Positions 49,505 through 61,185 of a stretch of 64,000 nt of DNA are shown piece by piece. The DNA is from Gordionus sp. m RMFG-2023. Its lineage: Eukaryota > Nematomorpha > Gordioida > Chordodea > Parachordodidae. The notes below the pieces were generated by a model. That model was not told the DNA's origin and made no database searches. It was given only the letters and a program-made list of their open reading frames with translations. The translations under genes and the position numbers were made by a program. How positions within the stretch are numbered: the first letter of the stretch is position 1; each line of letters begins with the position of its first letter. The stretch covers positions 49,928,569 through 49,992,568 of the forward strand of contig NC_088776.1 of the NCBI RefSeq assembly GCF_954871325.1, given 5' to 3'.

Positions 49505-49922
49505 TGCAGAGCCGCCTTAATTTTTTTACCAAACCTGGCCCAGGCCCGCAGTAAAAAATTTTTTTACCCCAAGCCCGGTCCGGCCCATATCTAATGTTAA
49601 AAAGAATTCCAAGCCCATGATAAGTTTCAAAAAAATTTCCCAAACCCGGCCCAAGCTCATATCCAAAAGTATATTTTTTTTTATTTATTGAAAATAAACA
49701 ATATTAAAATATATTTAGGCAATCATTTTGTTTACAATACTGAAATTATTATTATTAGAAGAAAAAAAGGCAATATTTCTTTAAATTAGCAACTGTTTTA
49801 AATAATCTAAATTTAAATTTAATAATTTTAGGCCCAAAACCAGCCCAAGCCCATTAAGAAATTTTTTTTTAAAAAAAGGCCCGCTAGAAAATATAATATT
49901 AGACCCATACCCGGCCCATGAA
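49505..49922. mobile_element. MITE family B-like GC-word repeat
   Basis: Contains CCTGGCCCAGGCCCGCAG, AAGCCCGGTCCGGCCCATAT, AACCCGGCCCAAGCTCAT, AACCAGCCCAAGCCCATT and ATACCCGGCCCATGAAG separated by AT-rich spacers. The element ends are not clear. Confidence 0.45.
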
Positions 49923-50039
49923 GTTGTTTAACTAAAATTTTTTTCAATGGTAAAATTAGATTTTGAAAAAACATCCAAAAATTCAGTGTATATTAATCTA
50001 TTAAGAATTATAAATAATTAAAGACAATAATTTAAATTA

Positions 50040-51290
50040 TACTTCTCAAATTAATCAGGCAATCTTTTACCAATTAAATTTGATTTATTTAGCCTTTGAA
50101 ATGGTTTGAAATGTTGTACAAGCCAAACTTGTTATCAACAATATTTTATCCAAAACACAAAGTGATAAAATAAAATAAAATAAAATTTTTCTATTGCACT
50201 AGCCATAGTGGAAGTGGCAGTATCTTCAACATCCTTTAAATTTGTTAAAGCTGCCCTCAAGGCATCATAAAGTATAAAAAATTTACAATAGCTTTATAAG
50301 ATGATAGCCAGCTTCTATCTAAACAAATAAGATAATATTACCGAGTGGTTTTCTTGATGCGTAGAAATCGTTGCGATTTTGTCAGTTCACTATTCTGACA
50401 TGCTTTGAGCACTTCATATCTTTTAACACCATTAAAGTATATATATAATCTCGTCTATTATTCCTAAAACATTTAGTAATTCATTTATTGATTGACATAT
50501 TTGAACAATGATTAAATTTAATCGATGACAATAGCACCAAATAAAAGCTGGCTTTGGCGCCTCCTCTCTAGTCAAAGCCTGCACTCCATTGATTCTTCCA
50601 CTCATGTTTGAGACGCCATCATAGCTTTGCCCAACTAGGAATTCAAGAGGTAAATTCATGAAGCGAAGTTTGGATATTTTCTTTTTAATATCGAAACCAG
50701 TTGTATTTCCCATACAATGTATGTCTATCAGTCAGTCTTTCATGGGATTAGGCATCTCACTATTTTCATATATTACTACCAAAGCTATTGCTTCTGATTT
50801 CGAAACATTATGTGCCATCAACTATGACTGTAAAGTACCTATTAAATTCAATCTCATTTTGATTTTTTTTTGTAACCATATTCATGGTTTCAATGAGAAT
50901 ATTTATGTTATTATATGATAATAGATTTGAATATAATTTCGTTTCTAATCCCTTATTTTGTTTCCTCCAGTACAGTTCAGAATCTGCAATGAGTTTAATA
51001 AGGCCCATCATATTGCCTTATTGTTGCTTATTCCTCCAGAAGGCTTGGTTACGAGATATTAAATAACCTAGACATCTTATTATTATTTTTATGATAGAAC
51101 GGTTATCCACACATTCTTTCTGGGGTATTATAAATTGTAATATGGAATTTTTATTGTGTGAAATCCTTCCATAATCGGCCATCTTATGTGCCTGTGAAGA
51201 TTCATGCACAATAATATCATTATTAAATTTCATGATCATTAAAGGAGTCAGATATTTTATTTTCATCTAACACATTTTAATTTTTTTTTA
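50040..51290 (-). pseudogene. Second decayed hAT transposase (ZMYM1-like/DUF4371)
   Basis: Reading the minus strand from about 51266 downward: CLGYLISRNQAFWRN, then GLIKLIADSELYWRKQ and NRYFTVIVDGT, then LEFLVGQSYDGVSNMSGRIN with GVQALTREE and WCYCHRLNLIIVQICQ, then KRYEVLKACQNSELTKSQRF and a weaker tail near AALTNLKDVEDTA. These are successive parts of a DUF4371/hAT transposase in the right order, including the catalytic-core GQSYDG-NMSG motif. The pieces lie in different frames with stops between them, so the copy is inactive. No convincing terminal repeats were found. Confidence 0.78.
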
Positions 51291-51924
51291 GTTAATATTT
51301 TTGGGCATATTTTGAAATTGGAAAAATAATTTACGACAAGAAATCTCGGATAACAACCTAATTTACTAAACATCAACCAAAATTTCCATCAATACTAATT
51401 AAATTAAATAATAAGTGGGAGGGGGGGGGGGTCTTATTATTACATACATAAACCAGAAATCAATTGGTTATAGATGGATGTAGCAAAACAATAAAAAAAT
51501 TAAATTTAAAAAAAAAATACCCCCACTCAAAATTTTAAAATAAAAAATTTAAAAAAAATTTTTTTTAAAAAAAGAGTACCACCACTCAAATTTTTAGAAG
51601 CAGTTGCTTCAGACCCCCTCCCCCCCCCCGTTTTTGGGGTCACTGCTTTAACCAATAAGTGGATAACTAAAATATAAAATAATTCTATTATATAATGGCA
51701 TATTGACATGAATATATAAATAGTACCCTATGAGTTGAAACCACATATAATTTTAATGACGTAACGGCATCATACACCCCTCTTTCCCCGCCATCATGTT
51801 TGCTATTTCAGCTACATCCCGCAAGAGTTCCCAGGTTTATAATCATAAATAAAAAAAATTGATACTTATTGTGATCCCTTTTGAATACTTTTGATAATTG
51901 TCATTTTATTTTATGGTCATCTAA

Positions 51925-52475
51925 CAAAATTAGATTTTAGTAATTATATATTATTTTATATAAAATCATAATGAAATTTTTTTTATTACATACCAAACAA
52001 GCATTCTAAATGTCAAGATTTTAAAATCAAAAAGACATATTTATTCCTTAAAAAAATTGAGGGCATAAAAGATGAAGAATAATTTTCTTTTAACTAGTGT
52101 CGATTTATAAGTATTATACGTATAAAATATTTAGTACGAAAGAACTTATTATCGCGAATTTATTGCCGCGACTGCGAACCTTTAACCGGGAATACTTTAG
52201 AGCGAATACATTTTAGCGAACATTTCAGAGCGAATACATTTTGGCGAAACTTTTATTGCGAACCCTTTGGGACGAATCTGTTACCGGGAATATATTTGCG
52301 TGAAACTATAAATAATGCATTTATTAAAAGTAAGTTCCTTAAAAAATAAAGGTAAAGTGTTTTAAGGATCTTTTATTACTTATTGACAATTAAATAACTA
52401 TGACTTTTATCTGATGTGATAAAAATTAAATTAGCCATTTTCGGGTCTCTCTCACTCTTGGTTATCAATAAACAA
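51925..52475. repeat. Repeat family E, copy 2
   Basis: Same order of blocks as 44940-45965 but with a shorter middle. The iterated portion (52128-52310) reads TTATCGCGAATTTATT, GCCGCGACTGCGAACC, AGCGAATACATTTTAGCGAA, TTTTATTGCGAACCC. It ends in the shared CCATTTTCGGGTCTCTCTCA. Confidence 0.65.
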
Positions 52476-52689
52476 AAAATCAGCTTTAAAATATTACGTT
52501 ACAATTTTAAATTATTTAAAGATTCATGGTCGTCACTAGCAGAGGATGACTATTTTTAACAAAAAAAAATTTTTTTCTTAAATATTTATCATATATGCGG
52601 TTTACTTGTTATTCTAATTAATATATATAACTTCGATTATTAATTTTTTTTTAATTATAAAATCCTTTATTAAAACAATAAATAAAAAG

Positions 52690-53080
52690 ATAAATATTCT
52701 AATGAGAAAAGAAGAGATGAGTAATATCCATGCCTTAGTGTTAATATAAAAATAGATAATAATATTGAAATGCTTTTAGACACTGGTGTAAATATTTCAA
52801 TTGCTGAATGTATGTTATTCAAATAAATTATTAATTAAATGTACCCTTTTGTTTTACTTATGTATAATTTGACTATGATTGAAAGTTAAACTCGTATGAT
52901 TTATTAAATATCGAAGTTATTCCAGAATGAATGATTATTATGTAGTTTAATAAATTGCACCAAAAACCATTTTATTATTAGGTTTGAAGTAAATATCATC
53001 AATAATGCCATATGATATAGTCAGACTGCCGATCGTAATGCTAAAATCAAATTTGACGTGGCAAAAATTAAAGTGACTGG
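52690..53080 (+). mobile_element. Retroelement protease fossil
   Basis: A short plus-strand stretch contains IEMLLDTGVNISIAE, the active-site pattern of retroviral-type aspartic proteases. Little else is recognisable around it. It may belong with the other retroelement fossils nearby; it is a broken fragment of unknown extent. Confidence 0.45.
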
Positions 53081-53639
53081 TGGCCATTTTTAGTAAAGAC
53101 TTATTACCAAAGAAACATGATATTCTCCAAATTTAGTATATTTTTTTAATGCTTATATTTATTATATATGAATACATTTATATTATACAAAATTATATTT
53201 ACTTATATATGAATACATTTATATTATACAAATATTTACTTATGAATACATTTATATTATATCCAAAATTATATTTACTTATATAATTTACTAGATGAAT
53301 AAAAAAACATTTTTAAGCTTAATAGTTTTGTTTATTGCTTAATGAATATATTTAAGATTTAATTGACTAATCAAGTTGGAATAAATAAATAAAAATGCAA
53401 TTTAATATTTTTTATACCTTGTTTTTATTTAAAATTTACATATAAATTTTATTAAAAAAATATTTTTAAAAAAAGAACTAATGTATAAAATTTGTATAAA
53501 AAATTAAAAAGGTGATTGCTAATTGAATAATTCGGGCCTTAAACATTAAATAAAATGGGCAGTATGATGTAACTATAATGTGGGCAACTTAGTTATCACC
53601 CATTAGGTAAAAATATTTTTAACATTTAGGGGCAAGGGA

Positions 53640-56275
53640 GTCCATGCAAGTAAATTTCTAAACCAAAGGTTTGTCAGATACAAAGGGGACTATAGTTTAG
53701 CAGTCAGGGCTTTTTTTATCTATGCTGAACGTGGATTCAGGAATGGAAGATTTATCTTATTGAGAAATGTGACAACAAATGTGTTAATTTGTTATACCGA
53801 TTAATTTTAGATATGAATTTACAATGGTGCGGATGGCGTCCAAACAAGTCTGTAAAATGATTAAATTTGTTACAAGTGTATTGGTTTGAAAATAGTACAG
53901 GAGCAAAATAATTGCATAACGAAAGAATCGTTATCTATTAGTTGTTGTCTAAATTACTGGGGTAGTAATCAAGCAATTCATGGCCTGAGTTGTTAAAAGT
54001 AAGCGTCCTGAGGAGGGATTTGTATTGGTGGGAATCGCTCAAGTTGAGGTAAGCGAAGTAACGAGATATCAATCCCAGTTTTTTTGCTTTGAATATTCTG
54101 GTTTAGATTGATTTGGCAAGGCATTGATGGTCGAGCAATTTAAGGCTTCGCCCATCAAACTATCATTATCAGTTGAAATGATTTAAGAAATGATATGTTT
54201 CACGGATTTTATAGAGGATATGAAAAAAACTGTTGTTTTTGGACCGATGGGTCCCCCCGGCAGATTGGGAAAAATACAGTCCGTGATCGGGGGACCGGGA
54301 TGGTCGATGACGGGATCCAGGGGGCCGGGTTTTATAGATTTAGTCATGGTATCATTCGGACAACGTCGTGGCAATAATTTTTTCAAAGTTTATTCAACAA
54401 ATTAAAGTCGATGTTACAAAGTAAAAAAAAATCCAAACTCACCCAATAATTAAGCAAAAAAAATGTATATAAATTTTACAATCAAAAAAAAATATTTTCA
54501 CGATGCTGAAAAAGGTATTTTCCCAACCTTTATAATTTTTGAAACAAAGAGAAAAAAAAAGGTTGTTATTTAATCGCGATATAATCATTTTTGAAACTGG
54601 TTAGAACCAGTTTCAAATGCCATATAAAAATAAGGTATAATATCAATTTCATAACAAAAAAAAAGAAGATGGGAAAACAAAAGAAGCAAGGAGAGAAAAA
54701 AAACGTAAAGAAAGAAATAAGTTATTCGGGACAAGTGGGGAGATAGAACATAAAACTCCTCCCCGCTTAAATTCGACTACCCCGCACCTTTCGAATCAGG
54801 GCAGATAACAGGCCTAAATAAAAATTTATTTTGCAACCCAAAAAAAAAAATATATCGGCATACGCCGTACCGCTGGATTAGAGCGGGGTTCAGTCCTAAG
54901 TTCATTACCTTAGGCTCATAAAAATGTCTAACAAAATAAACGGCATAGCCGCACCGCGTTGTCAGGGCGGAATTTAATCCTAAGTTCATTACTTTAGGCT
55001 CATAAAAATGTCTAACAAAATAAACGGCATAGCCGCACCGCGTTGTCAGGGCGGAATTTAATCCTAAGTTCAATATCTTAGTCTCAAAAAAATGTCTAAC
55101 AAAATAAACGGCATAGCAGCACCGCGTTGTCAGGGCGGAATTTAATCCTAAGTTAATTTAAATTAGCATATAATCAAACCAAAAATAAAAATAATAACGG
55201 CATACGCCGTACCGCGGGGTCAGAGCGGATTTTAATCCTAAAAAAAAAAACTTTGGGAGATTGGGGGGGGGGGGAAGGTTGGTATAAAAAGGTAATGTAT
55301 TTATAGATATATAAGAAAAATAAGGTTTAGTGTGCGATAAAAAAAAAGAAACGGTTTTTTGTGAGATTTCTACGCTCCTCCCCGCTTAAAATCTGATACC
55401 CCCGGGAAGGGTTTCTGACGGGTTTGCGGATTCTTCCTCGTAAATTATTGAGCTTGCTTGATCGGAGTCGCTACGGTTTGTCCTTTGGGTCGGGGGATTT
55501 GAGAGTTCTTTCTCAACCTCAGTGATGGAATTGAGGAATCCTATTGCAGAGAAAAGTGGGGTTCGGGGGTTGATCACTTTGACAGGTTCATTGACGGCTT
55601 GGGGCAGGTTGGTGATAGTGGTCACGATTTGGAGTTGCAGTTGGTAGGATTATGTTTTGGGATCTATCGCGTATGGTTCTTTGGGGAATATGGTGACGTA
55701 ATCTTCTCTGGTTGCATCGGTGTCAGGGCATTTATGATTCCGTCGGGGTCGGATATCACGACGATGGTATCGTTGAGTTTCGTTCGTGGTTTCTATGTAA
55801 TAAACGATGGGTTCGTAGGGTATCGAAAGCACGTTAGGCGCTAGTGTTGTTTTTGGACCGATGGGTCCCCCCGGCAGATTGGGAAAAATACAGTCCATGA
55901 TCGGGGGACCGGGATGGTCGATGACGGCCAGAGGGCTGGGTTCTATAGATTTAGTCATGGTATCACTCGGACAACGTCGTGGCAATAATGTTTTCAAAGT
56001 TTATTCAACAAATTAAAGTCAATGTTACAAAGTAAAAAAAAAAAATCCAAACTCATCTAATAATTAATCAAAAAAAATGTATATAAATTTTACAATCAAA
56101 AAAAAATTTTTTCATGATCCTGAAAAAGGTATTTTCCCAACCTTTATAATTTTTGAAACAAAGAGAAAAAAAAAAGGTTGTTATTTAATCGCGATATAAT
56201 CATTTTTGAAACTGGTTAGAACCAGTTTCAAATGCCATATAAAAATAAGGTATAATATCAATTTCAGAAACGAAG
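53640..56275 (-). mobile_element. LTR-retroelement fossil region (Ty3/gypsy-like), broken
   Basis: A fossil with minus-strand coding traces. A stretch of about 425 bp is present twice as a direct repeat (about 54229-54653 and 55848-56270), nearly identical. The 55386-55997 part reads like the end of an integrase (a PYEPIVYYIE and HRRDIRP pattern, as in GPY/F domains) with a Pro-rich tail. Purine-rich tracts GCGGGGAGGAG, like a polypurine tract, occur on the minus strand near 54765 and 55376. The 84-bp tandem repeat lies between them. The element is incomplete and clearly broken, with several breaks. The near-identity of the two direct repeats suggests the duplication is fairly young. Confidence 0.55.
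54856..55240. repeat. 84-bp tandem repeat, five units
   Basis: Units start with CGGCATA(C)GCCG at 54856, 54941, 55025, 55109 and 55198, a period of 84-89 bp. Each contains ACCGCGTTGTCAGGGCGGAA and, in the middle units, AAAAATGTCTAACAAAATAA. The second and third units are nearly identical; the outer ones have diverged. It lies inside the retroelement fossil region. Confidence 0.85.
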
Positions 56276-56639
56276 GCAATAGTTATAGCAGATCTAAGTC
56301 CTAAGCCTTCCAATTTGCAAGGAAGAATTGTCTGAAGCCAGGAGTTAGAATCGAATTTAATATTTAGTAACTCTTGCATTATTTTTAAAATGTTTTGTTC
56401 GTTTTAAAAGTGTTAAGCGAAAGCACCTGAGGTTTTTAAATAATATTGAATTTGCGGAATTAAAGGACATTTTTAAGAATAAAATAAGCTTGATGGATGG
56501 GTATATTTATAAAAATTGGTAGTTTGAAAATAATGATTGCAGGTGATTGTTTAACATTTTAAAAACTCCTTCTTTACCTCCTACCGGGCTCCTAATATAA
56601 TAAAATCTCACAAAGGTGTTTGTCGAAAATTATCTAATA

Positions 56640-57700
56640 AGGAGTTACTAGGGGGTGGGGATAAATAAATTTCGCATTTTTTGATATTTAAGGTTAAATT
56701 GAGTTGATCAAAATTATGAAATGGATCATACAATCATTTAGGTACCAAACGTGCAGACTGAATTTGCACGAAAGAGCAATGTCACAATAAAGTGTTTAAG
56801 AGTATAACAAAAAAGCAAGGTCCTAATGTATCTCCCTGCTAAAGACCCTCCTCCTATTTAATAACCGTAGTTGAAATGGATATAATTTTGATAATTAGGG
56901 AACGTTTTTAAGAAGGTATCGATTACATTATTCTTATTAATTGAACTAAATTCATTGGATATGTTAAGTTATACAATTAGAAGTTAGATAAAACTATCGA
57001 CTGCAGGGAATTTTGGCTTCACCGTCTTCTTTCACGAACCCAACTTGGTACAGCGCTAGATTTAAGGCTTTTACAAATAATTTTTTAAATAGCTTGAAGT
57101 GCTTGACAGTACAAATTTTCAATAGCTATTGGAAGTATTTGGTTTACAGATTTTTCAAGTATAATTAATCGAGCACCAAAGATTACTGTAGCAATTTTTC
57201 ATTGATAATTAATTAAAATATTGTGTTAATGAATTGTAAAAATTCAAACTGTCTAAATCTAAAGGTCGGTAACAAATGATGGACAGAGGTAATCAAGGCC
57301 TGGAGCTGAATCTCTTGGGAAAGATTTGATATCTGTTTAAACATCTCTTGAAGATATGTTTAAACTTGTATTTATGAGCAGTATTTGTGGGATATTTTGG
57401 TTCTGGATTTCTAAAAGTTGGTATCTCTTGCTTAAGTTGCCATTTTCCAAAGAGTTTTCATTTGCAAGAACTCGGAGAGTTCCTTTGAGATTAAAATTAT
57501 TGATTTTATTATATATTAGTTTTTGTGAGATATTACTATAAATTTATTGACAGGATCGATAATGTGGGATGATAAGTTTTCTTGATGTCAAAATTTCAAT
57601 TCTTTCCTTAATGGTCTGACAAAGAGGAGTTGAATTACCCTTTGGGGGGTTAGATAATACTGAAGTTGGGAAAAATAAGGTTTTGTATAAAGGGATCTGA
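56640..57700 (-). pseudogene. LINE (non-LTR) reverse-transcriptase relic
   Basis: Minus-strand traces come in the right order for a LINE ORF2. Around 57480-57560 is NLKGTLRVLANENSLENGN. Near 57290-57330 is SFPRDSAPGLDYLCPSF. At about 56820-56850 is QGDTLGPCFF, and near 56735 is YLND followed by NLTLNIKKCEIYLSPP, matching the LINE pattern YxDD then L-x-L-N-x-x-K-C-E. The pieces are in different frames with stops between them (for example between EEGL and QGDTLG). The family resembles LINEs common in marine invertebrates, in my recollection. No poly-A tail or target duplication was located. Confidence 0.65.
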
Positions 57701-57999
57701 TGTAGGTTGGGTAAATTATTTTAAGAGCTGCTTTAGGAATATGTGAAATTGTAGATCTTGGATATTAAATTTATTTAAAACTCTTATTTTCCAAATACAA
57801 TAAAATATTTTGATTATAAATAAACAGTAAAATTATTTAAAGAAGCAATCCACTATATTTAACAACAAAATACACCTTTATAGGACCAAAATTATGGAGG
57901 GTGAGATGATGATGTAATTTGCAAATAGACTTTAAAAAAGTTACCTAAATTGTTTACTAATTTGATGATTAATTTATGGATATTTTTATCACAAATATA

Positions 58000-59970
58000 A
58001 ATACGAAAAAGTTAGGAGTTGAGATCAGGAGCAAATACCATGTTGGTGTTAATGCAGATGGATCATTGGTTACTCTTGATCAAGTATTACAATTAGTCTT
58101 GAATTTTTAATCTACTATAAGAGAAGTCAAAGAAATGCATATTAATATAAATAATGTTAAAATATTTGATTTTAAGAAAAATTTGGCTAATATAAGTGAA
58201 TATGAAGAAATTGAAATTAATAAAATAAGTCAATTATTATAATAATTAAGACATTTATTCTAAATTTAATTATGTTCAAAAAAAATTTAATATTGGGAAA
58301 AGAAATAATAATGATAATGACAGTTACTTTAAATTTAACTATATTGAAAATAAGTTTAATAATGATAGTAAGAATCGTAACAAATGGCAATTATCCTAAG
58401 TCTAACTATGCTGTCAATAGATTTAACAATCTGAATAATGGGACTTATCACGATAATTTTGGTTGTTAAGCACAATATGTGGTATGTCATACGTGTGAAA
58501 GAAAGGACATTTTTCCAAAATGGGTTTGAACAAAATCAATTCGACTAATAATATTATGTAAAGTAACAAAGCCACAATAGTAGACAACAATCATAATATC
58601 AAATTATTTTTGTTACGGGAGCAGGCTGTTCATTAATTAATAACAAAATATGGAAGATGATAGGCTACCCATGATTACAACAAGTGAACAAATCTGTAAT
58701 TATGATCTAAATCCTATTAAGTTAGATCTGCAAAAAATTGAAAAGCACAGTAAATGCGGGGAATCAGAAATGCATATTTGGCCTTTAGTGGATAGCAGTA
58801 TTTTATTTAAATTTACCTGAAGAGGTGCTATTAATGAGATTAAGGCAACAGATGTGAATATGGTTAAATTAAATAATAAAATTAGAGATCAGTATTTATT
58901 TCATCCCGAGTGTGGTAAAATAAAGAATTTCCAAGTTAAATCCACTCTGACAAAAACACAAATCAGTAGCTTAAGAACCGGGAAGAGTTGCTTTTCCGTT
59001 GCGTAAAATATTGAGACTGAAATTGGTAGATTAATCATGGAAGACATAATTGAACCCGTTAAGCCATCTATTGAGAAGGTGGAGAGGTTCGCAGGTCCAC
59101 ACCAACGGTGAATGTAAAATAAGGCAGATAACTCGATCCGGCTATGTGGGCACTTTTAAGTTAAATTAAATACTATTTAATTTAAATAGGCAGATATTAT
59201 CAACCTTTAATGATTTAATAGGGAAAGATGGAACACATTTTTCTACAAGTGATTTAAAAGATGCATATCTGCAACTGGAAGTGGAATAGGAATCACGCGA
59301 ATTTTTAGTAATTGCTACCCATCGTTGATATTACCGATAAAAAAAGACTGCTCTCATGAACGGGGGGAGGGGGGGGGGAGGGTTATCTATTAAATTTTTA
59401 GATGAAATAGGACAAAATATATTGCTGTAAAAATAATACTTTTACTATAGACATATTATAATACAATGATATTGCTGATCATCGATCAAATCTATATATT
59501 CCAAGCAATCATAGACATTATTTTTCAAATAAAACTTTTGTTAAATGTAATTTAAAAGGGTTATACATTCTAATATTCATGCCAAACAATGTAAATGAGG
59601 GAGTTTTTAATTGAATTAATGATCTAAAAAATAACTCTTTTATATTCACAATATTTTGATAGTTGGTAGGAGGGCTAAAATTATTTAAGTTATTATTTTT
59701 AAAATTTATGAAAGGAGTATCAGTATAATTAAAAACATGTTATTAATTAATAATGGGAAAATATCACCGCCAAAGCCGGCGAAAATTTTTTGGAGGGCTA
59801 GACATAGGATTTTGAGAGGGGGGGGGGAGTGCATCCAGTGGAAATCCTGTTATGTAGATGCTGTGCTTACGTTTCATGAAAATTTTATTTTGGGTTTACA
59901 CGCAAAAGTGGCGAATTTACATAAATTGACTAGTAAATATAGAATATGGAATTGGGAAGCAGAAGAATAA
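58000..59970 (+). mobile_element. LTR-retroelement fossil (Ty3/gypsy-like pol traces), broken
   Basis: A plus-strand fossil. Near 58615 there is a short retroviral-type aspartic protease trace (TGAGCSLIN). Near 59190-59330 there is reverse-transcriptase sequence (STSDLKDAYLQLEVE). Around 59865-59970, beyond the inserted family C repeat, there is what looks like the downstream part of the same domain (ANLHKLTSKYRIWNWEAEE). No terminal repeats were recognised. It is heavily decayed, with many breaks, and looks old. Confidence 0.6.
59345..59865. repeat. Repeat family C, copy 2, inserted in a retroelement fossil
   Basis: Starts with G runs near 59360, then GGTTATCTATTAAATTTTTA, GATGAAATAGGACAAAATAT, and ends GCATCCAGTGGAAATCCTGT. 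It is longer than copy 1 because of extra sequence in the middle. Retroelement-like coding sequence lies on both sides, so this element went in later. Confidence 0.6.
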
Positions 59971-60484
59971 AATACAAATTTCATTAGGCCAGTATACGTT
60001 TTTTATTTGAAATTTCGCCATTTTCTATAGCGAATATGAGAGATTTCAGGATTCTAGCGTAATCTGCACATTTCCAATATATTAAAAATTTATTCCTAAT
60101 ATATATTTTTTTTCAATTAAAGTTTATAAAAAAAATATATTTCACAAGCCACAACTATAATCATATTCAGAAATTTAAATTTATTTGAAATAATTACAAT
60201 TATTAATGCCTCAGAGGTTGTAACAAAATAATGTATTATTATAGAACTAATCCTAATAAACTTAATATTTATTTTTTGTACAAAAATTTTTTAATTCTTA
60301 ACATTTCGATTCCAATAAGTTTGAATACTTATTTAACATATTTATATCATTGATTTATTTATTTCACGCATTTGAGAAAAAATTACAAAGTTAAACCATT
60401 AATAAAACATTAATACAAGCATAGTTATTACTTTTATAAAACAATCAATCATATGCTAGTTTATAAAAAGTCAAAGTCAGGATG

Positions 60485-61185
60485 CTATGTATTGGAACAT
60501 TCTAATTTCGGGCAACAATCAGGATATTTAAGTCCTGTAATGGTAACTTTACAATTATCTGTATTATATATTCCAAGAGGGTTGCAACTAAAATATAAAT
60601 TAATTAATAATAAAGGTCAATTGGATTACAGAGAACAAGCTAATATTCGATATTCAGGCCGGCATACACATTCCATGCATTGAGCTTGAGAATGCTTTAC
60701 AATCCCTGCAGGTACCCAGATTTCTGTTAATCCACCATCCTCACTAAAATTACAACCTAAATATCATAAAATTGCATCAAAATTTATTCTCTCGAATTGT
60801 TGTTAGTTAAATATCTTATCTATAAATAATATTAATTTATCTTTGTTGTGTTTAAATATTATAAATTTTTATTTTGCCTAATACAAAATGTATAGAGGCA
60901 AATAATATATTCCACTTAATGAGGTACGGGGCTTATTAAAAATGTAGCCTTCATGATTAAGAGCTTACAGTTGTTTTGACACTTGAATCAAGTATCTGGT
61001 TATGAGTTTCTGAAAACCATACTCTCCAACATTCGATTTTCTGCTTTTCGCAGATGAGCTAAGATAGTTTTTGATTATGGCTCAACAGCGAAATTGTTTC
61101 ACCTTACCAATGTAATCATTATGAAACCAGTGTAAATAGCAAGGATAAACATTGCCTCTATTGCCGTTTTTGTTTTCGAGGCCAT
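60485..61185 (-). CDS. Small secreted protein with a single VWC (SVWC-type) cysteine-rich domain
   Basis: Proposed exons: 61128-61185 (signal peptide), 60630-60756 and 60485-60587, with in-phase GT/AG junctions and about 95 residues. The last two exons carry ten cysteines in von Willebrand factor C order: GCNF, QCMECVC, ILACSLCNP, DNCKV and a terminal YPDCCPKLEC, the hallmark ending of single-VWC proteins. These are small secreted proteins, best known in arthropods, where some (Vago) respond to infection or environment. The intron 60588-60629 is only 42 bp. The first exon is inferred: MASKTKTAIEAMFILAIYTG ends in a hydrophobic run and splices at ACTG/GTTTCA in the right phase, but another start exon is possible. 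An AATAAA lies about 120 bp past the stop (near 60357). The domain is well supported; the start and the function are not. Confidence 0.68.

Noticed and set aside
54190-54405. Plus-strand collagen-like reading (GPMGPPGR)
   Set aside because: It is the opposite strand of a more coherent minus-strand Pro-rich retroelement reading, and the same stretch is repeated at 55850. No collagen repeat continues.
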